Below are positions 1 through 9,765 of a DNA stretch of 64,000 nucleotides, piece after piece. Both the position numbers and the translations under genes were made by a program. The notes under the pieces are model-generated. The model had not been told where the DNA came from. It ran no database searches and saw only the letters and a list, made by a program, of their open reading frames with translations. The DNA lies in contig NZ_BMMM01000001.1 in assembly GCF_014645835.1 (NCBI RefSeq), positions 248,001 through 312,000 on the forward strand, given 5' to 3'. Source of the DNA: Streptomyces albiflavescens (GTDB lineage Bacteria; Actinomycetota; Actinomycetes; Streptomycetales; Streptomycetaceae). Every line of letters starts with the position of its first letter. Position 1 is the first letter of the stretch.

Positions 1-722
1 AGACGGTGCTGCTTCAGCAGATCGCCGCCGCCGTCGCGGGCAATCATCCCGAATGCCACCTGATGGTGCTGCTCCTCGACGAGCGGCCCGAAGAAGTGAC
101 CGACATGCGGCGCTCCGTCCGGGGCGAGGTCTACGCCTCGACCTTCGACAAGACGCCGAAGCAGCACATCGCGCTCGCCGAGCTCGTCGTCGAACGCGCC
201 AAGCGGCTCGTCGAGCAGGGCGAGGACGTCGTCATCCTGATGGACTCCCTCACCCGGCTGTGCCGGGCCCACAACAATGCGGCCGCCTCCGGTGGCCGCA
301 CCCTCAGCGGCGGCGTCGACGCGGCCGCGGTGCACGGCCCCAAGCGGTTCTTCGGCGCCGCGCGCCTCGCCGAGGAAGGCGGCTCGCTCACCATCCTCGC
401 CACTGCCCTCGTGGAGACCGGCTCTCGCGCCGACGACTACTTCTTCGAGGAGCTCAAGAGCACCGGGAACATGGAGCTCCGCCTCGACCGGGCGCTGGCA
501 GCCCGGCGCGTCTTCCCGGCCGTCGACATCACCCCGTCCGGCACACGCCGCGAGGAACTCCTGCTGCCCTCCACCGAGTTGGCAGCCGTACGGGGGCTGC
601 GGCGCGCCCTGCGGACGCGGGACGGCCAGGCGAACCTCGAAACCCTTCTGGAGCGGCTGCGCGCCACCCCGGACAACGCGACCTTCCTCCGCCAGGTCCA
701 GCCGACCCTGCCCGCTGCCTGA
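1..722 (+). CDS. rho: Transcription termination factor Rho, C-terminal part (5' end outside window)
   Basis: Rho is a hexameric RNA-dependent ATPase helicase that ends transcription of untranslated RNA. The frame is open from base 3; the window starts inside the Walker A region (the first residues read TVLLQQIAAAV). Walker B follows (DVVILMDSLTRL), then the Q/R-loop region and the conserved GSRADDYFFEELKSTGNMEL stretch. The N-terminal RNA-binding domain lies outside the window. The next gene is a D,D-carboxypeptidase, not the rpmE/prfA genes that usually follow the housekeeping rho in actinomycetes. I therefore infer this may be a second rho copy, but the missing 5' part prevents a firm statement. 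Confidence 0.95.
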   Translation, partial: TVLLQQIAAAVAGNHPECHLMVLLLDERPEEVTDMRRSVRGEVYASTFDKTPKQHIALAELVVERAKRLVEQGEDVVILMDSLTRLCRAHNNAAASGGRTLSGGVDAAAVHGPKRFFGAARLAEEGGSLTILATALVETGSRADDYFFEELKSTGNMELRLDRALAARRVFPAVDITPSGTRREELLLPSTELAAVRGLRRALRTRDGQANLETLLERLRATPDNATFLRQVQPTLPAA

Positions 723-811
723 CGGCTCCCGCGTGCGGCATCCGGGTACTGGATCCCGCCGCTCGGCCCTGGCAGCCCGGCGTACGGCGACTCCGTTCCT
801 ACGTTGGCGGA

Positions 812-2002
812 ATGACCATCGGATTCTCATCCCGCGCCGCCGCCTCCCGCGGCCGCCTCGCTCGCGCCGCCGTCTCCTGCTCCGCCGTCTGCGTGGTCGG
901 CGCGCTGGCCCTCGCGCCGAGTGCGGCCGTCGCCCGGACGGCCACGGATCCGGGCACGCCCCGGCCTACGGCATCGCAGGCGCCGTTGTACCGGTCCGGG
1001 ACGCAGGCGCGGCCGCGGGCTGGGGCGCCCGAGGTCCCCGAGGACGTCTCCGCGCTGTCCTGGCTGGTGGCCGACGCCCGCACCGGTGACGTGCTCGCGG
1101 CCCACGACGCCCACCTGAAGCTGCCGCCCGCCAGCACCTTGAAGACCCTGTTCGCCCTCACGGTGCTCCCGGCGCTGCCTGGCGGCATCCGGCACACCGT
1201 CAACGAGAAGGAGCTGGCGGACGTCGGCCCCGGGAGCAGCCTGGTGGGTGTCTCGGAGGGCCACACCTACCGTGTGGCCGATCTGTGGCGCGGTGTCTTC
1301 CTCAACTCCGGCAACGACGCCGTGCACGTGCTGGCCGCGATGAACGGCGGCTGGCAGACGACGGCCACCCGGATGCAGGCCAAGGCCCGTTCGCTGGGCG
1401 CCGTCGACACCCATGTCGTCTCACCCGACGGGTACGACATGCCCGGTCAGGCCTCGTCGGCGTACGACCTGGCGGTCTTCGGGCGAGCCGGACTGCGCAA
1501 CGCGGACTTCGCGCGGTACTGCTCCACCGTCGAGTCCATGTTCCCCGGCGAGGACGGCGCGTACGAGATCGAGAACACCAACCGGCTGCTGACCGGCGCC
1601 GACGGGGTGGAGCCGTACCCGGGCCTGATCGGCATCAAGAACGGCTACACCAGCGAAGCGGGCAACACGCTGGTCGCCGCCGCGCGGCGCGGCGGGCGCA
1701 CGCTCATCGTCACCGTGATGAACCCTCAGTCGGGCGACGGGTTCGCCGTCTACGAGGAGGCGCGCTCGCTGCTCGACTGGGGCTTCAAGGCGGCCGGGCA
1801 CGTCGATCCCGTCGGATCGCTGCTCGACACGCGTGGCGTTCCGGCGGCCGGACCCGCGGCCCGGTCCGCTTCCGCGGCACTCCCGGACAGCGACGAAGCC
1901 GGCTGGCCCGAGGCCGCCGCTATCACGGGCGCCGCGGGGCTGGGTGCCGGCGGCGTGGCCCTCGCTCTGTGGCTCAAGAACGGGCGGCCCACACGCGGCT
2001 GA
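812..2002 (+). CDS. Secreted D-alanyl-D-alanine carboxypeptidase (peptidase S11)
   Basis: This penicillin-binding enzyme trims the terminal D-Ala from peptidoglycan stem peptides outside the membrane. The 396-residue protein has an N-terminal signal peptide (hydrophobic about residues 18-40), the S11 motifs SxxK at S108-TLK111 and SGN at 166-168, and the K-x-G motif as KNG at 276-278. A C-terminal hydrophobic segment (about 365-390) followed by basic residues would anchor it. The ATG at 812 is chosen because the signal peptide starts there; the frame is open far upstream but only as a shadow of rho. The 3' end overlaps the convergent glycosyltransferase gene by 253 bases, which is unusually long. 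Confidence 0.92.
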   Translation: MTIGFSSRAAASRGRLARAAVSCSAVCVVGALALAPSAAVARTATDPGTPRPTASQAPLYRSGTQARPRAGAPEVPEDVSALSWLVADARTGDVLAAHDAHLKLPPASTLKTLFALTVLPALPGGIRHTVNEKELADVGPGSSLVGVSEGHTYRVADLWRGVFLNSGNDAVHVLAAMNGGWQTTATRMQAKARSLGAVDTHVVSPDGYDMPGQASSAYDLAVFGRAGLRNADFARYCSTVESMFPGEDGAYEIENTNRLLTGADGVEPYPGLIGIKNGYTSEAGNTLVAAARRGGRTLIVTVMNPQSGDGFAVYEEARSLLDWGFKAAGHVDPVGSLLDTRGVPAAGPAARSASAALPDSDEAGWPEAAAITGAAGLGAGGVALALWLKNGRPTRG

Positions 2003-3183
2003 CCCACGGGCAACCACAGCAGCAGCCCCAGCGTGATCCACGTATATGTGTTGCTCCCCAGGAATCCGTCGAGGCCCGACGCGTCGTCGAACCACAGCCA
2101 CACCACACTGCTGCAGAGCACCACGTACAGGGCGCCCGCGACCCGCAGCCGGCGCCGGCGCAGCAGCACGGCGAACGACGGCAGCAGCCAGACGAGATGG
2201 TGCACCCAGGTGATCGGGCTGACGAGGCAGGCAGCGAGCCCGGTGAGGGCGAACGCGGCCGTCCAGTCCTCGTCGGCCAGCGCGCGGGAGGCCCGCCACG
2301 CCCATGCGCACAAAATCAGCAGGGCGGCCGTCGCCCAGGCGGCCCTGCTCGGTTCGTCCGGTGCCACCAGTCGGGCAAGGACGCCCTGCAACGACTGGTT
2401 GGAGACATAGGCGAGACGCCCGATGCGGGTCGTGTCCCACACCGCGTCCGTCCAGTAGAACCGTGAGGCGTCCGGTGCCGCCCAGGCGGCCAGCGCGGTG
2501 GCCGCCACCGCGACGGCCGTCGCGACCCCGGCGGCGCGCCAGCGGCGGGCGAGCAGCAGCAGGCCGATGAAGAGCGCGGGGGTGAGTTTGACCGCCGCGG
2601 CCAGGCCGATGCCGACGCCCGCCCGGCGTCCCCGTCCGGTGGACAGCAGCCAGGCGTCGCTCAGCACGAGGGCGAGCAGCAGCAGGTTCACCTGGCCGAA
2701 GCTGAACGTGTCGCGGACCGGTTCGAACAGGGCCAGCAGACAGCCCGTCAGGGCGTAGCCGAACCAGCCGTACCGGCGCAGCGCGGGCCCCACCAGGATC
2801 CACACGATGGCGGCGATGGCGGCGAGGTTGAGCAGCAGCTCGACCGCGATCGCCGTGCGCAGCCCGACCAACGCCATCGGCAGCATGCCGAGGGCCGCGA
2901 ACGGCGGATACGTGAAGCCGTACGCCGTCCCCGGCACGTGGTAGTCGTAGATCCGGCCGCCATGGTGGACCCAGGCGTCGACCGTCCCGTAGTAGACGCG
3001 CAGGTCGAACCAGTCGCGCAGCAGCGGCACCGTGGCGGTGAACACGCCGACGGCACCCGCGAGTCCGAGCACGAAGAGCAAGCGCCGTCGATCGGTACTC
3101 AGCCCTCTCATCGCCATCAACACCTGCGTACCGCCCCGCTCCCGCTCGTCGTCCAGCCCTCTTTTGCCGTCCAGTCCTGTCAT
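1750..3183 (-). CDS. GT87-type membrane mannosyltransferase (DUF2029)
   Basis: A polytopic GT-C glycosyltransferase of about 477 residues with roughly ten hydrophobic segments. An early luminal D-x-x-V-Y-Y motif (FDLRVYYGTVDAW) and YPPFAAL are typical of the alpha-mannosyltransferases that use polyprenol-phosphate mannose as donor. Its ATG overlaps the stop of the upstream MptB-like gene (ATGA), so the two are likely co-translated; an internal ATG at 3117 is an alternative start. After the last membrane segment (LLLWLPVG) a Ser/Pro/Ala-rich tail of about 80 residues is encoded antisense to the carboxypeptidase gene. That tail may have arisen by loss of an original stop codon. The exact sugar acceptor cannot be read from sequence. 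Confidence 0.85.
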   Translation of the reverse strand: MTGLDGKRGLDDERERGGTQVLMAMRGLSTDRRRLLFVLGLAGAVGVFTATVPLLRDWFDLRVYYGTVDAWVHHGGRIYDYHVPGTAYGFTYPPFAALGMLPMALVGLRTAIAVELLLNLAAIAAIVWILVGPALRRYGWFGYALTGCLLALFEPVRDTFSFGQVNLLLLALVLSDAWLLSTGRGRRAGVGIGLAAAVKLTPALFIGLLLLARRWRAAGVATAVAVAATALAAWAAPDASRFYWTDAVWDTTRIGRLAYVSNQSLQGVLARLVAPDEPSRAAWATAALLILCAWAWRASRALADEDWTAAFALTGLAACLVSPITWVHHLVWLLPSFAVLLRRRRLRVAGALYVVLCSSVVWLWFDDASGLDGFLGSNTYTWITLGLLLWLPVGQPRVGRPFLSHRARATPPAPSPAAPVIAAASGQPASSLSGSAAEADRAAGPAAGTPRVSSSDPTGSTCPAALKPQSSSERASS

Positions 3184-4568
3184 GCCGTCCGCCCGAGCAC
3201 CGGTGTCTGCGCGGCCTGGTGGGCCTGCCAGAGCACGACGAGCGCGAGCACTCCGCCGGAGACGGCCAGAATCACCTGTTCGGCGTCCGGCGGTCCCCCG
3301 CTCGGCAGCACGGCGAGCGCGAGCACGGCGCTCGCGGCCGCGACGCGGTGACGCACCGAGGCGCTGGGCGCCGCCGCGGCGATGAGGAACAGTCCCCACA
3401 GCGCGTACCAGGGCCGGATCGCCGGGCCGAACACGGCCACCGCGGCCAGGCTCAGGCCCAACGCGTAGATCGGGCCGGGCCGTAGGCGCAGCCATATGAG
3501 CAAGACCACGATCACTGTCAATGCGAGTCCGGCCGTGTGCCAGACGGGCATGGCCAGCGGCGCGAGGCCGCTGCCGAGCTTCTCGAGCAGGGCGCCGGTG
3601 GCGCGGCCGAGAACGCTGGTGGGCGACCAGTTGTGCGGCGAGACGGGGGTCTTCAGGGCCGCGATCCAGCCATATCCCGTACCGGTCGCGGCGGTGGCCG
3701 CGACCGTGGTGGCGAGAGCGACCACGGCCGTGGTCAGGGCGGACTTCAGCATGCCCCGGCGTCCGCGCAGCGCGACGACCGCCAGCAGGCCGAGCACGGC
3801 GGGTGCCTTGACCAGCGCGGCAAGGGTGATGAGGACGACGCCCAGGACATGCCACCGGCCACGCGCGGCCACCAGTCCGACGCCGAGCAGGCCGAGCATG
3901 ATGGCGTCGTTGTGCGCACCGGCCACCAAGTGGAGCAGGACGAGGGGGTTGAGCGCCCCCAGCCACAACGCGGCGGCCGGATCGGTGCCGCTGTGCCGGG
4001 CGAGACGGGGCAGCGCCACAGCCATCAGGGCGACGCCGAGCAGGGCGACCAGGCGCATGCCGAGCAGTCCTGCCGGTATCTCTCCGCGCGTCAGGCCGGA
4101 CAGCGCCGAGGCGACGGCGAGGAAGACCGGACCGTACGGCGTCGTCGTCTGCTGCCACACCGGCGCGACCTCGTCGGCGAGCGGGCCGCCCAGCTGCGCC
4201 GGTCCGTGCGCGTAGACGTCTATGTGCGCGTCGACCATCGCGCCCTGCGCGAGATAGCTGTACACGTCCCGGCTGAACAGGGGCGGCGCGAGCAGCAGCG
4301 GGGCCGCCCACACGGCCAGAACGAGCAGCAGGGAGCGCGGAGTCGGCGGTTCGGGGCCACGTACGACGGTGCCGAGGAGCGCCCAGGCGGCGATCAGCAG
4401 GACGACGCCGAAGTAGACGCCGACCAGACCGAGCACGGCACGCCCCGACTCGGGGGCGAGGAGATCCCTCACGGGCAGCGCCCCGGCCGTTTCACCTCCC
4501 AGTGCGAGGAAGGCGGTACCGGCCAGGCCCAGAGCCTGGCAGCGGCGGAGATCGACGGGGAAAGCCAT
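3180..4568 (-). CDS. Polyprenol-phosphomannose-dependent alpha-1,6-mannosyltransferase, MptB-like
   Basis: A polytopic GT-C protein of about 462 residues. The first outer loop carries the acidic motif and aromatic cluster usual in MptA/MptB proteins (SRDVYSYLAQGAMVD), followed by GPVFLAVAS and NPLVLLHLVAGAHNDA. In mycobacteria and corynebacteria these enzymes extend the mannan backbone of lipoglycans; in Streptomyces the product is unknown. It is the first gene of a two-gene unit with the GT87-type gene, overlapping it by 4 bases. The start is uncertain: ATG at 4568 is taken, GTG at 4577 is possible, and neither has a clear ribosome site. The 188 bases upstream to the glutaminase gene show nothing recognisable. 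Confidence 0.85.
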   Translation of the reverse strand: MAFPVDLRRCQALGLAGTAFLALGGETAGALPVRDLLAPESGRAVLGLVGVYFGVVLLIAAWALLGTVVRGPEPPTPRSLLLVLAVWAAPLLLAPPLFSRDVYSYLAQGAMVDAHIDVYAHGPAQLGGPLADEVAPVWQQTTTPYGPVFLAVASALSGLTRGEIPAGLLGMRLVALLGVALMAVALPRLARHSGTDPAAALWLGALNPLVLLHLVAGAHNDAIMLGLLGVGLVAARGRWHVLGVVLITLAALVKAPAVLGLLAVVALRGRRGMLKSALTTAVVALATTVAATAATGTGYGWIAALKTPVSPHNWSPTSVLGRATGALLEKLGSGLAPLAMPVWHTAGLALTVIVVLLIWLRLRPGPIYALGLSLAAVAVFGPAIRPWYALWGLFLIAAAAPSASVRHRVAAASAVLALAVLPSGGPPDAEQVILAVSGGVLALVVLWQAHQAAQTPVLGRTA

Positions 4569-4765
4569 GGCCAACACTCGGAAAGCGTGTCAACGCCGGG
4601 TGGCCGGAAGGCGACGCGGGGCCCTCCGGGCGGGGGCCGTCGTGTGACCTCCGCGTGGGCGCTCCGCTGGGTTCGCCGGAAGACAGCGGGGAGTTCATCG
4701 ACTGCCGGCAGGCCAGGGTGGGTGCCGCGGTTCCGCGCGCCCCGGCAGGGGCGCTCCACAACCCC

Positions 4766-5707
4766 TCAGAACACCGACACGCCTGTCAGTGTCGTGAAAC
4801 GGTCCAGGGCCGCCACGCCCGCCACCGAATTGCCCCGCTGGTCCAGGCCGGGACTCCACACGCACAGAGTGCAGCGGCCGGGCACCACCGCGATGATGCC
4901 GCCGCCCACCCCGCTCTTGCCGGGCAGGCCCACGCGGTACGCGAAGTCGCCGGCCGCGTCGTACGTCCCGCAGGTGAGCATGACCGCGTTGACCTGCTTC
5001 GCCTGGCTCTGGGTGAGCAGCCGGGAGCCGTCGGCTCGGATGCCGTGGCGGGCCAGGAAGCCGGTGGCGCGTGCCAGGTCGGCGCAGGACGCCTCGATCG
5101 AGCACTGCCGGAAGTACTGGTCGAGGAGCACCGGTACCGGGTTGTCGATGTTGCCGTACGACGCCATGAAGTGGCCGAGCGCGGCATTGCGGTCGCCGTG
5201 CGCGGCCTCGGAGGCGGCCACGTCCGTGTCGAAGCCGAGCTGCGGGTTGCCGCTCTCGGCACGCAGGAACTCCAGGAGCGTGCCCGATGCGTCACCCGTC
5301 CAGGTCTGCAGCCGGTCGGTGACGACGAGGGCACCCGCGTTGATGAAGGGGTTGCGCGGGATGCCGTTCTCGTACTCCAGCTGGACCAGGGAGTTGAAGG
5401 GGTTGCCCGAGGGCTCGCGGCCGACATGCTCCCAGAGTTCGTCGCCCTCGCGGGCCAGGTCGAGGGCGAGGGTGAAGACCTTGGTGATGGACTGCGTGGA
5501 GAACGGCTGCCGCCAGTCCCCCACGCCGTACACCGTGCCGTCGAGCTCCGCGACGGCCATGCCGAAGCGGCGGGGGTCGCAGGCGGCGAGTGCCGGGATG
5601 TAGTCGGCGGGCCGCCCGCGCCCCGGCGTCTGCGCGATCTCGGTGGCGATGCGCTCCAGGACCGGCTGGAAGGTGAAGGACGACGGAGAGGCGGACATGA
5701 TCACCAT
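4766..5707 (-). CDS. glsA: Glutaminase (serine-dependent beta-lactamase-like fold)
   Basis: Hydrolyses L-glutamine to glutamate and ammonia in the cytoplasm. The 313-residue length matches the family. Visible motifs are the catalytic Ser-x-x-Lys in TQSITKVF, the NPFINAGAL motif, SYGNIDNPVPVL, and the C-terminal GKSGVGGGI motif. It follows the aspartase gene on the same strand after 135 bases and so extends a run of nitrogen-liberating genes (asparaginase, aspartase, glutaminase). A second ATG three codons in (5698) is an alternative start. Whether it shares the upstream promoter is not decidable by eye. Confidence 0.93.
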   Translation of the reverse strand: MVIMSASPSSFTFQPVLERIATEIAQTPGRGRPADYIPALAACDPRRFGMAVAELDGTVYGVGDWRQPFSTQSITKVFTLALDLAREGDELWEHVGREPSGNPFNSLVQLEYENGIPRNPFINAGALVVTDRLQTWTGDASGTLLEFLRAESGNPQLGFDTDVAASEAAHGDRNAALGHFMASYGNIDNPVPVLLDQYFRQCSIEASCADLARATGFLARHGIRADGSRLLTQSQAKQVNAVMLTCGTYDAAGDFAYRVGLPGKSGVGGGIIAVVPGRCTLCVWSPGLDQRGNSVAGVAALDRFTTLTGVSVF

Positions 5708-5842
5708 TCTGCCGCCAGGCCGGTCGCGCTGCTCACCGGCTGCCCGGACGACGCGGAGGCGCTGCTCACCGGCCGCTCGCCCAACGGTCTCCCGCTGCTC
5801 GTGGCTCGACCGATCGGTGTGCTCGCGCCGCCCGTCGGCCGA

Positions 5843-7255
5843 TCAGGGACGTACCGAACCACTGCCCGCGACCACTTCGGGCCGCAGCAGCTCGGCGAGC
5901 CGCTCGGCGGGCAACAGCCCCTTCTCCAGGACGAGTTCGGCCACTCCGCGCCCGCTCGCGAGGGCTTCCTTCGCGATGTCGGTGGCCGCCGTGTACCCGA
6001 TGTGCGGGTTGAGCGCGGTCACCAGCCCGATGGAGTTCTCCACGGCGGCACGCAGCTCCTCGGTGTTCGCCGTGATGCCCGCGACGCACCGCTCGGCGAG
6101 GGTGAGACAGGCGGTCCGCAGGTGGGTGATGGACTCGGACAGGGAGTGCAGGATGATCGGCTCGAAGGCGTTGAGCTGGAGTTGACCGGCTTCCGCGGCC
6201 ATAGTGATGGTGACGTCGTTGCCGATCACCTCGAAGGCGACCTGGTTGACCACCTCGGGGATGACCGGGTTGACCTTGCCGGGCATGATGCTCGAACCCG
6301 CCTGCACCGGTGGCAGGTTGATCTCGTTGAGGCCCGCGCGCGGCCCGGAGGACAGCAGCCGCAGGTCGTTGCAGCTCTTGGAGAGCTTGACCGCGATCCG
6401 CTTCAGCACACCCGACATCTGGACGAAGGCGCCGCAGTCCTGAGTCGCCTCGACCAGGTTGGCGGCGGTGACCAGCGGCAGCCCTGTGATGTCCGCCAGG
6501 TGGCGGCGCGCCGACTCGGCGTATCCGGCGGGGGCATTGAGCCCGGTCCCGATGGCGGTGGCGCCGAGGTTGATCTCGTGGATCAGCTCGACGGCCTCGG
6601 CGAGCCGGCTGCGGTCCTCGTCCAGCATCACCGCGAACGCCGAGAACTCCTGCCCCAGCGTCATCGGCACCGCGTCCTGGAGCTGCGTACGCCCCATCTT
6701 CAGTACGTCGCGGAACTCGACGGCCTTGGCGGCGAACGCGTCCTGGAGCACGGCCATCGCCTTGAGCAGCCCGCGCACCGCGAAGACGGTGGCGACCTTG
6801 ACGGCGGTCGGGTAGACGTCGTTGGTGGACTGGCCGAGGTTGACGTCCTCGTTGGGGTGGAGGTGCGGGTAGTCGCCCTTTTCGTGGCCGAGGAGCTCCA
6901 ACGCCCGGTTGGCGACGACCTCGTTGGCGTTCATGTTCGTGGAGGTGCCGGCGCCGCCCTGGATGACGTCGACGACGAACTGGTCGTGCAGTTTGCCGTC
7001 CCGGATCTCCCGGCAGGCCTCGACCATGGCGGCGGCCTTGCGGGGCTCGAGGAGCCCGAGTTCCTCATTCGCGCGGGCGGCGGCCTCCTTGACGGCGGCG
7101 AGGGCGTCGATCAGGTGCGGGTACGCGGAGATCGGGGTGCCCGTGATGGGGAAGTTCTCCGTGGCGCGCAGGGTGTGGATGCCCCAGTACGCGTCGGCGG
7201 GGACGTCGCGGTCTCCGAGCAGGTCGTGTTCGCTGCGGTGGGCTGCGGCGGTCAT
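5843..7255 (-). CDS. aspA: Aspartate ammonia-lyase
   Basis: Converts L-aspartate to fumarate and ammonia. The 470-residue protein shows the fumarase/aspartase superfamily signature GSSIMPGKVNP, the substrate-binding GQSTNDVYPTA and GRTQLQDAVPMTLGQEF segments, and the usual length. It lies 33 bases after the asparaginase stop on the same strand. Asparagine imported by the permease can therefore pass to aspartate and then fumarate through the products of three adjacent genes. The N-terminal ERDLLGD-type segment (SEHDLLGDRDVPADAYWGIHT) places it with aspartases rather than class II fumarases. Confidence 0.95.
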   Translation of the reverse strand: MTAAAHRSEHDLLGDRDVPADAYWGIHTLRATENFPITGTPISAYPHLIDALAAVKEAAARANEELGLLEPRKAAAMVEACREIRDGKLHDQFVVDVIQGGAGTSTNMNANEVVANRALELLGHEKGDYPHLHPNEDVNLGQSTNDVYPTAVKVATVFAVRGLLKAMAVLQDAFAAKAVEFRDVLKMGRTQLQDAVPMTLGQEFSAFAVMLDEDRSRLAEAVELIHEINLGATAIGTGLNAPAGYAESARRHLADITGLPLVTAANLVEATQDCGAFVQMSGVLKRIAVKLSKSCNDLRLLSSGPRAGLNEINLPPVQAGSSIMPGKVNPVIPEVVNQVAFEVIGNDVTITMAAEAGQLQLNAFEPIILHSLSESITHLRTACLTLAERCVAGITANTEELRAAVENSIGLVTALNPHIGYTAATDIAKEALASGRGVAELVLEKGLLPAERLAELLRPEVVAGSGSVRP

Positions 7256-7288
7256 GTCGGTGTGCGTCTTCTTTCGGAAGGGGACGGG

Positions 7289-8320
7289 TCAGGCGTACAG
7301 GGGGTGCGTGAGGGGATCGAGGGCTCGGGTCGGCCGGATGTGACCGACCACCGCGCCTCCCCCGAGCAGCGGCGCGCCCGTGAACTCGGCGAGCGCCGCC
7401 GGGTCGACCCCGCAGCGCGCGAGGGCGGCCGCGGCCACCGGGACGCGCGCCCGGTCGGCACCGTCGGCGATCTTCACGGCGACGGCCCGGCCGTCCGGCA
7501 GCGACGCGACCTGCACGCCTTCGAAGCCGTCCTTGGTGAGCAGCCCCGGCACGGCACGCATCAGCGCGGCGACGTCGCGCCCGGACCCGGAGGCCATCTC
7601 GGCGTGCTCGCGCATCGCGTCGGCGACCCGCGCTTCGGGGGTGCCCGGCGCGGCGGTGGTGATCCGGGCGGCGGCGCGGGCGAGCCCGTGCAGCGAGACG
7701 GAGAACAGGGGTGCGCCGCAGCCGTCGACGGTCACCTGGGCGATGGACTGTCCGGTGAGGTCCTCGACGATCTCCGCGATGGCCTGCTGGAGCGGGTGTG
7801 TTGGATCGAGGTAGTCGTCGAGCGACCACCCGTTGAGGTGGGCCGTGTACAGCATGGCCGCGTGCTTGCCCGAGCAGTTCTGGGCGAGCTGGGAGGGCAT
7901 GCGTCCGTCGCGCACCCAGGCCTCGCGTACCACCGGGTCGAACGGCAGGTCGGCGACATTGCGCAGCCGATCCTCCGGCAGTCCCGCCAGCTCCAGGATC
8001 CGCCGCGTCCCGGCGAGATGCCGTTCCTCGCCGGAGTGGCTGGCCGCGGTCAGTGAGAGCAGTTCGCCGTCCAGCGGCAGCCCGGCCCGCAGCATGGCCA
8101 CGGCCTGGACGGGCTTGAGCGCCGAGCGCGGATAGAAGGCGGCCTCGATGTCGCCGATCTGAAGCTCCACAGTGCCGTCGGCGGCCAGCACGACCACCGA
8201 GCCGTAGTGCATGCCTTCGATGACACCGCCGCGTACGAGCTGGGCGACGGGCGCGTGCAGGGGTTCGCGGATCACCGGGGCCGCAGCGAGCGAACTGCCG
8301 TAGGTCATGGTCGGGTTCAC
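7289..8320 (-). CDS. L-asparaginase, family II (Rhizobium etli type)
   Basis: Hydrolyses asparagine to aspartate and ammonia. The protein matches the asparaginase II family unrelated to E. coli Ans[31 protein letters not shown] (catalytic Ser/Lys region), [11 protein letters not shown] and [13 protein letters not shown]. The GTG start at 8320 overlaps the permease stop by 4 bases (GTGA), suggesting translational coupling; an ATG four codons later (8308) is the alternative. Length is about 343 residues, normal for the family. It sits between permease and aspartase, which fits a dedicated asparagine-use operon. Confidence 0.92.
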   Translation of the reverse strand: MNPTMTYGSSLAAAPVIREPLHAPVAQLVRGGVIEGMHYGSVVVLAADGTVELQIGDIEAAFYPRSALKPVQAVAMLRAGLPLDGELLSLTAASHSGEERHLAGTRRILELAGLPEDRLRNVADLPFDPVVREAWVRDGRMPSQLAQNCSGKHAAMLYTAHLNGWSLDDYLDPTHPLQQAIAEIVEDLTGQSIAQVTVDGCGAPLFSVSLHGLARAAARITTAAPGTPEARVADAMREHAEMASGSGRDVAALMRAVPGLLTKDGFEGVQVASLPDGRAVAVKIADGADRARVPVAAAALARCGVDPAALAEFTGAPLLGGGAVVGHIRPTRALDPLTHPLYA

Positions 8321-9765
8321 GCGTCTGTTCCGTCGTGTATCCCGGCGACCCGGCGGCGCACTCCGTACCAGCCCGCGACGAGCGCGGCCGCGATCAGCGG
8401 CAGGCACAGGACGGTCGTGCGGCCTGCTCCCCCGTCGGCGTACATCAGCACGAGCACGGAGGCGAGGAAGCCGATGGTGACGATCTCGGTCCATGGCGAG
8501 CCGGGCAGGCGGTAACTCGGCCTGGACAGCTCGCCGTTCTGGGTCTTCCGCCAGAACAGCAGGTGACAGAGCATGATCATGCCCCAGGTGGCGAGGATGC
8601 CGATCGCCGCGAAGTTGAGCACGATCTCGAAGGCGTCGGCGGGCACCACGAAGTTGAGACCGACGCCGAGGACGCAGATGCCGCTGGTGAGCAGGATGCC
8701 GCCGTACGGGACCTGGCTTCGGCTCATCACACCCGTGAACTTCGGGGCCGAGCCGGACATCGCCATGGAGCGCAGGATGCGGCCGGTGGAGTACAGGCCG
8801 GAGTTGAGCGAGGACATGGCGGCGGTGAGGACGACGAGGTTCATCACGCCGCCCGCGGCCGGGATGCCGATGTTGGACAGCACGGTGACGAAGGGGCTCT
8901 GGTCCCCGCTGTACTTGCTCCAGGGCAGCAGCATCGACAGGAGGACCACGGAGCCGACGTAGAAGAGGCCGACCCGCCACATGATCGAGTTGATGGCCTT
9001 CGGCATGATCTTCTCGGGGTTCGCGGTCTCGCCCGCGGCGACGCCGACCAGCTCGACGGAGGCGTAGGCGAAGACCACGCCCTGGATGATCAGCAGCATC
9101 GGCAGCAGACCGTTGGGGAAGATGCCGCCGTTGTCGGTGATCAGGGACGGGCCCGGGTTGTGCCCGTCGACCGGGTGCTGGGTGACCAGCAGGAAGATGC
9201 CGATGAGCATGAAGACGACGAGAGCGCTGACCTTGATGATCGCGAACCAGAACTCCAGTTCGCCGAACATGCGAACCGATATGAGGTTCACGGTGAGGAC
9301 GACGGCGAGCGCGATCAGCGCGATCGCCCACTGCGGGATGTCGGAGAACATGCCCCAGTAGTGGGTGTACACGGCCACGGCGGTGATGTCGGCGATGCCG
9401 GTGGTGGCCCAGTTCAGGAAGTACATCCAGCCCGCGACGTACGCGCCCTTCTCGCCCAGGAACTCACGGGCGTACGACACGAAGGCGCCGGACGAGGGCC
9501 GGTACAGGACGAGTTCGCCGAGCGCGCGGACGACCAGGAAGGCGAACAGGCCGCAGACCGCGTACGCGACGAAGAGGGAGGGGCCGGCGTCGGCGAGGCG
9601 GCCGCCCGCGCCGAGGAAGAGGCCGGTGCCGATGGCACCGCCGATGGCGATCATGTTGACGTGCCGGGACTTCAGCGACTTGCTGTAACCGGCGTCTCCG
9701 GCGTCGACGTGCGCGGCCGGCTTCGCGGTCGATGGGGCCTCTTGCTGGAGGGACTGCTCGCTCAC
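8317..9765 (-). CDS. ansP: Amino acid permease of the APC superfamily, probably L-asparagine permease
   Basis: A 482-residue transporter with about twelve membrane segments. The first carries the APC signature [17 protein letters not shown], and further in are [19 protein letters not shown] and [15 protein letters not shown], typical of AnsP/GabP-type proton symporters. Asparagine as substrate is inferred from position: the stop overlaps the start of asparaginase, and the start overlaps the stop of the GntR regulator, both by 4 bases. Family membership is firm; the exact amino acid is not. Confidence 0.92.
   Translation of the reverse strand: MSEQSLQQEAPSTAKPAAHVDAGDAGYSKSLKSRHVNMIAIGGAIGTGLFLGAGGRLADAGPSLFVAYAVCGLFAFLVVRALGELVLYRPSSGAFVSYAREFLGEKGAYVAGWMYFLNWATTGIADITAVAVYTHYWGMFSDIPQWAIALIALAVVLTVNLISVRMFGELEFWFAIIKVSALVVFMLIGIFLLVTQHPVDGHNPGPSLITDNGGIFPNGLLPMLLIIQGVVFAYASVELVGVAAGETANPEKIMPKAINSIMWRVGLFYVGSVVLLSMLLPWSKYSGDQSPFVTVLSNIGIPAAGGVMNLVVLTAAMSSLNSGLYSTGRILRSMAMSGSAPKFTGVMSRSQVPYGGILLTSGICVLGVGLNFVVPADAFEIVLNFAAIGILATWGMIMLCHLLFWRKTQNGELSRPSYRLPGSPWTEIVTIGFLASVLVLMYADGGAGRTTVLCLPLIAAALVAGWYGVRRRVAGIHDGTDA

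Noticed and set aside
4502..8056. 1184-codon plus-strand open frame
   Set aside because: It runs antisense to MptB, glutaminase, aspartase and asparaginase, and its translation is Gly/Arg/Asp-biased without domains. A shadow of high-GC coding DNA.
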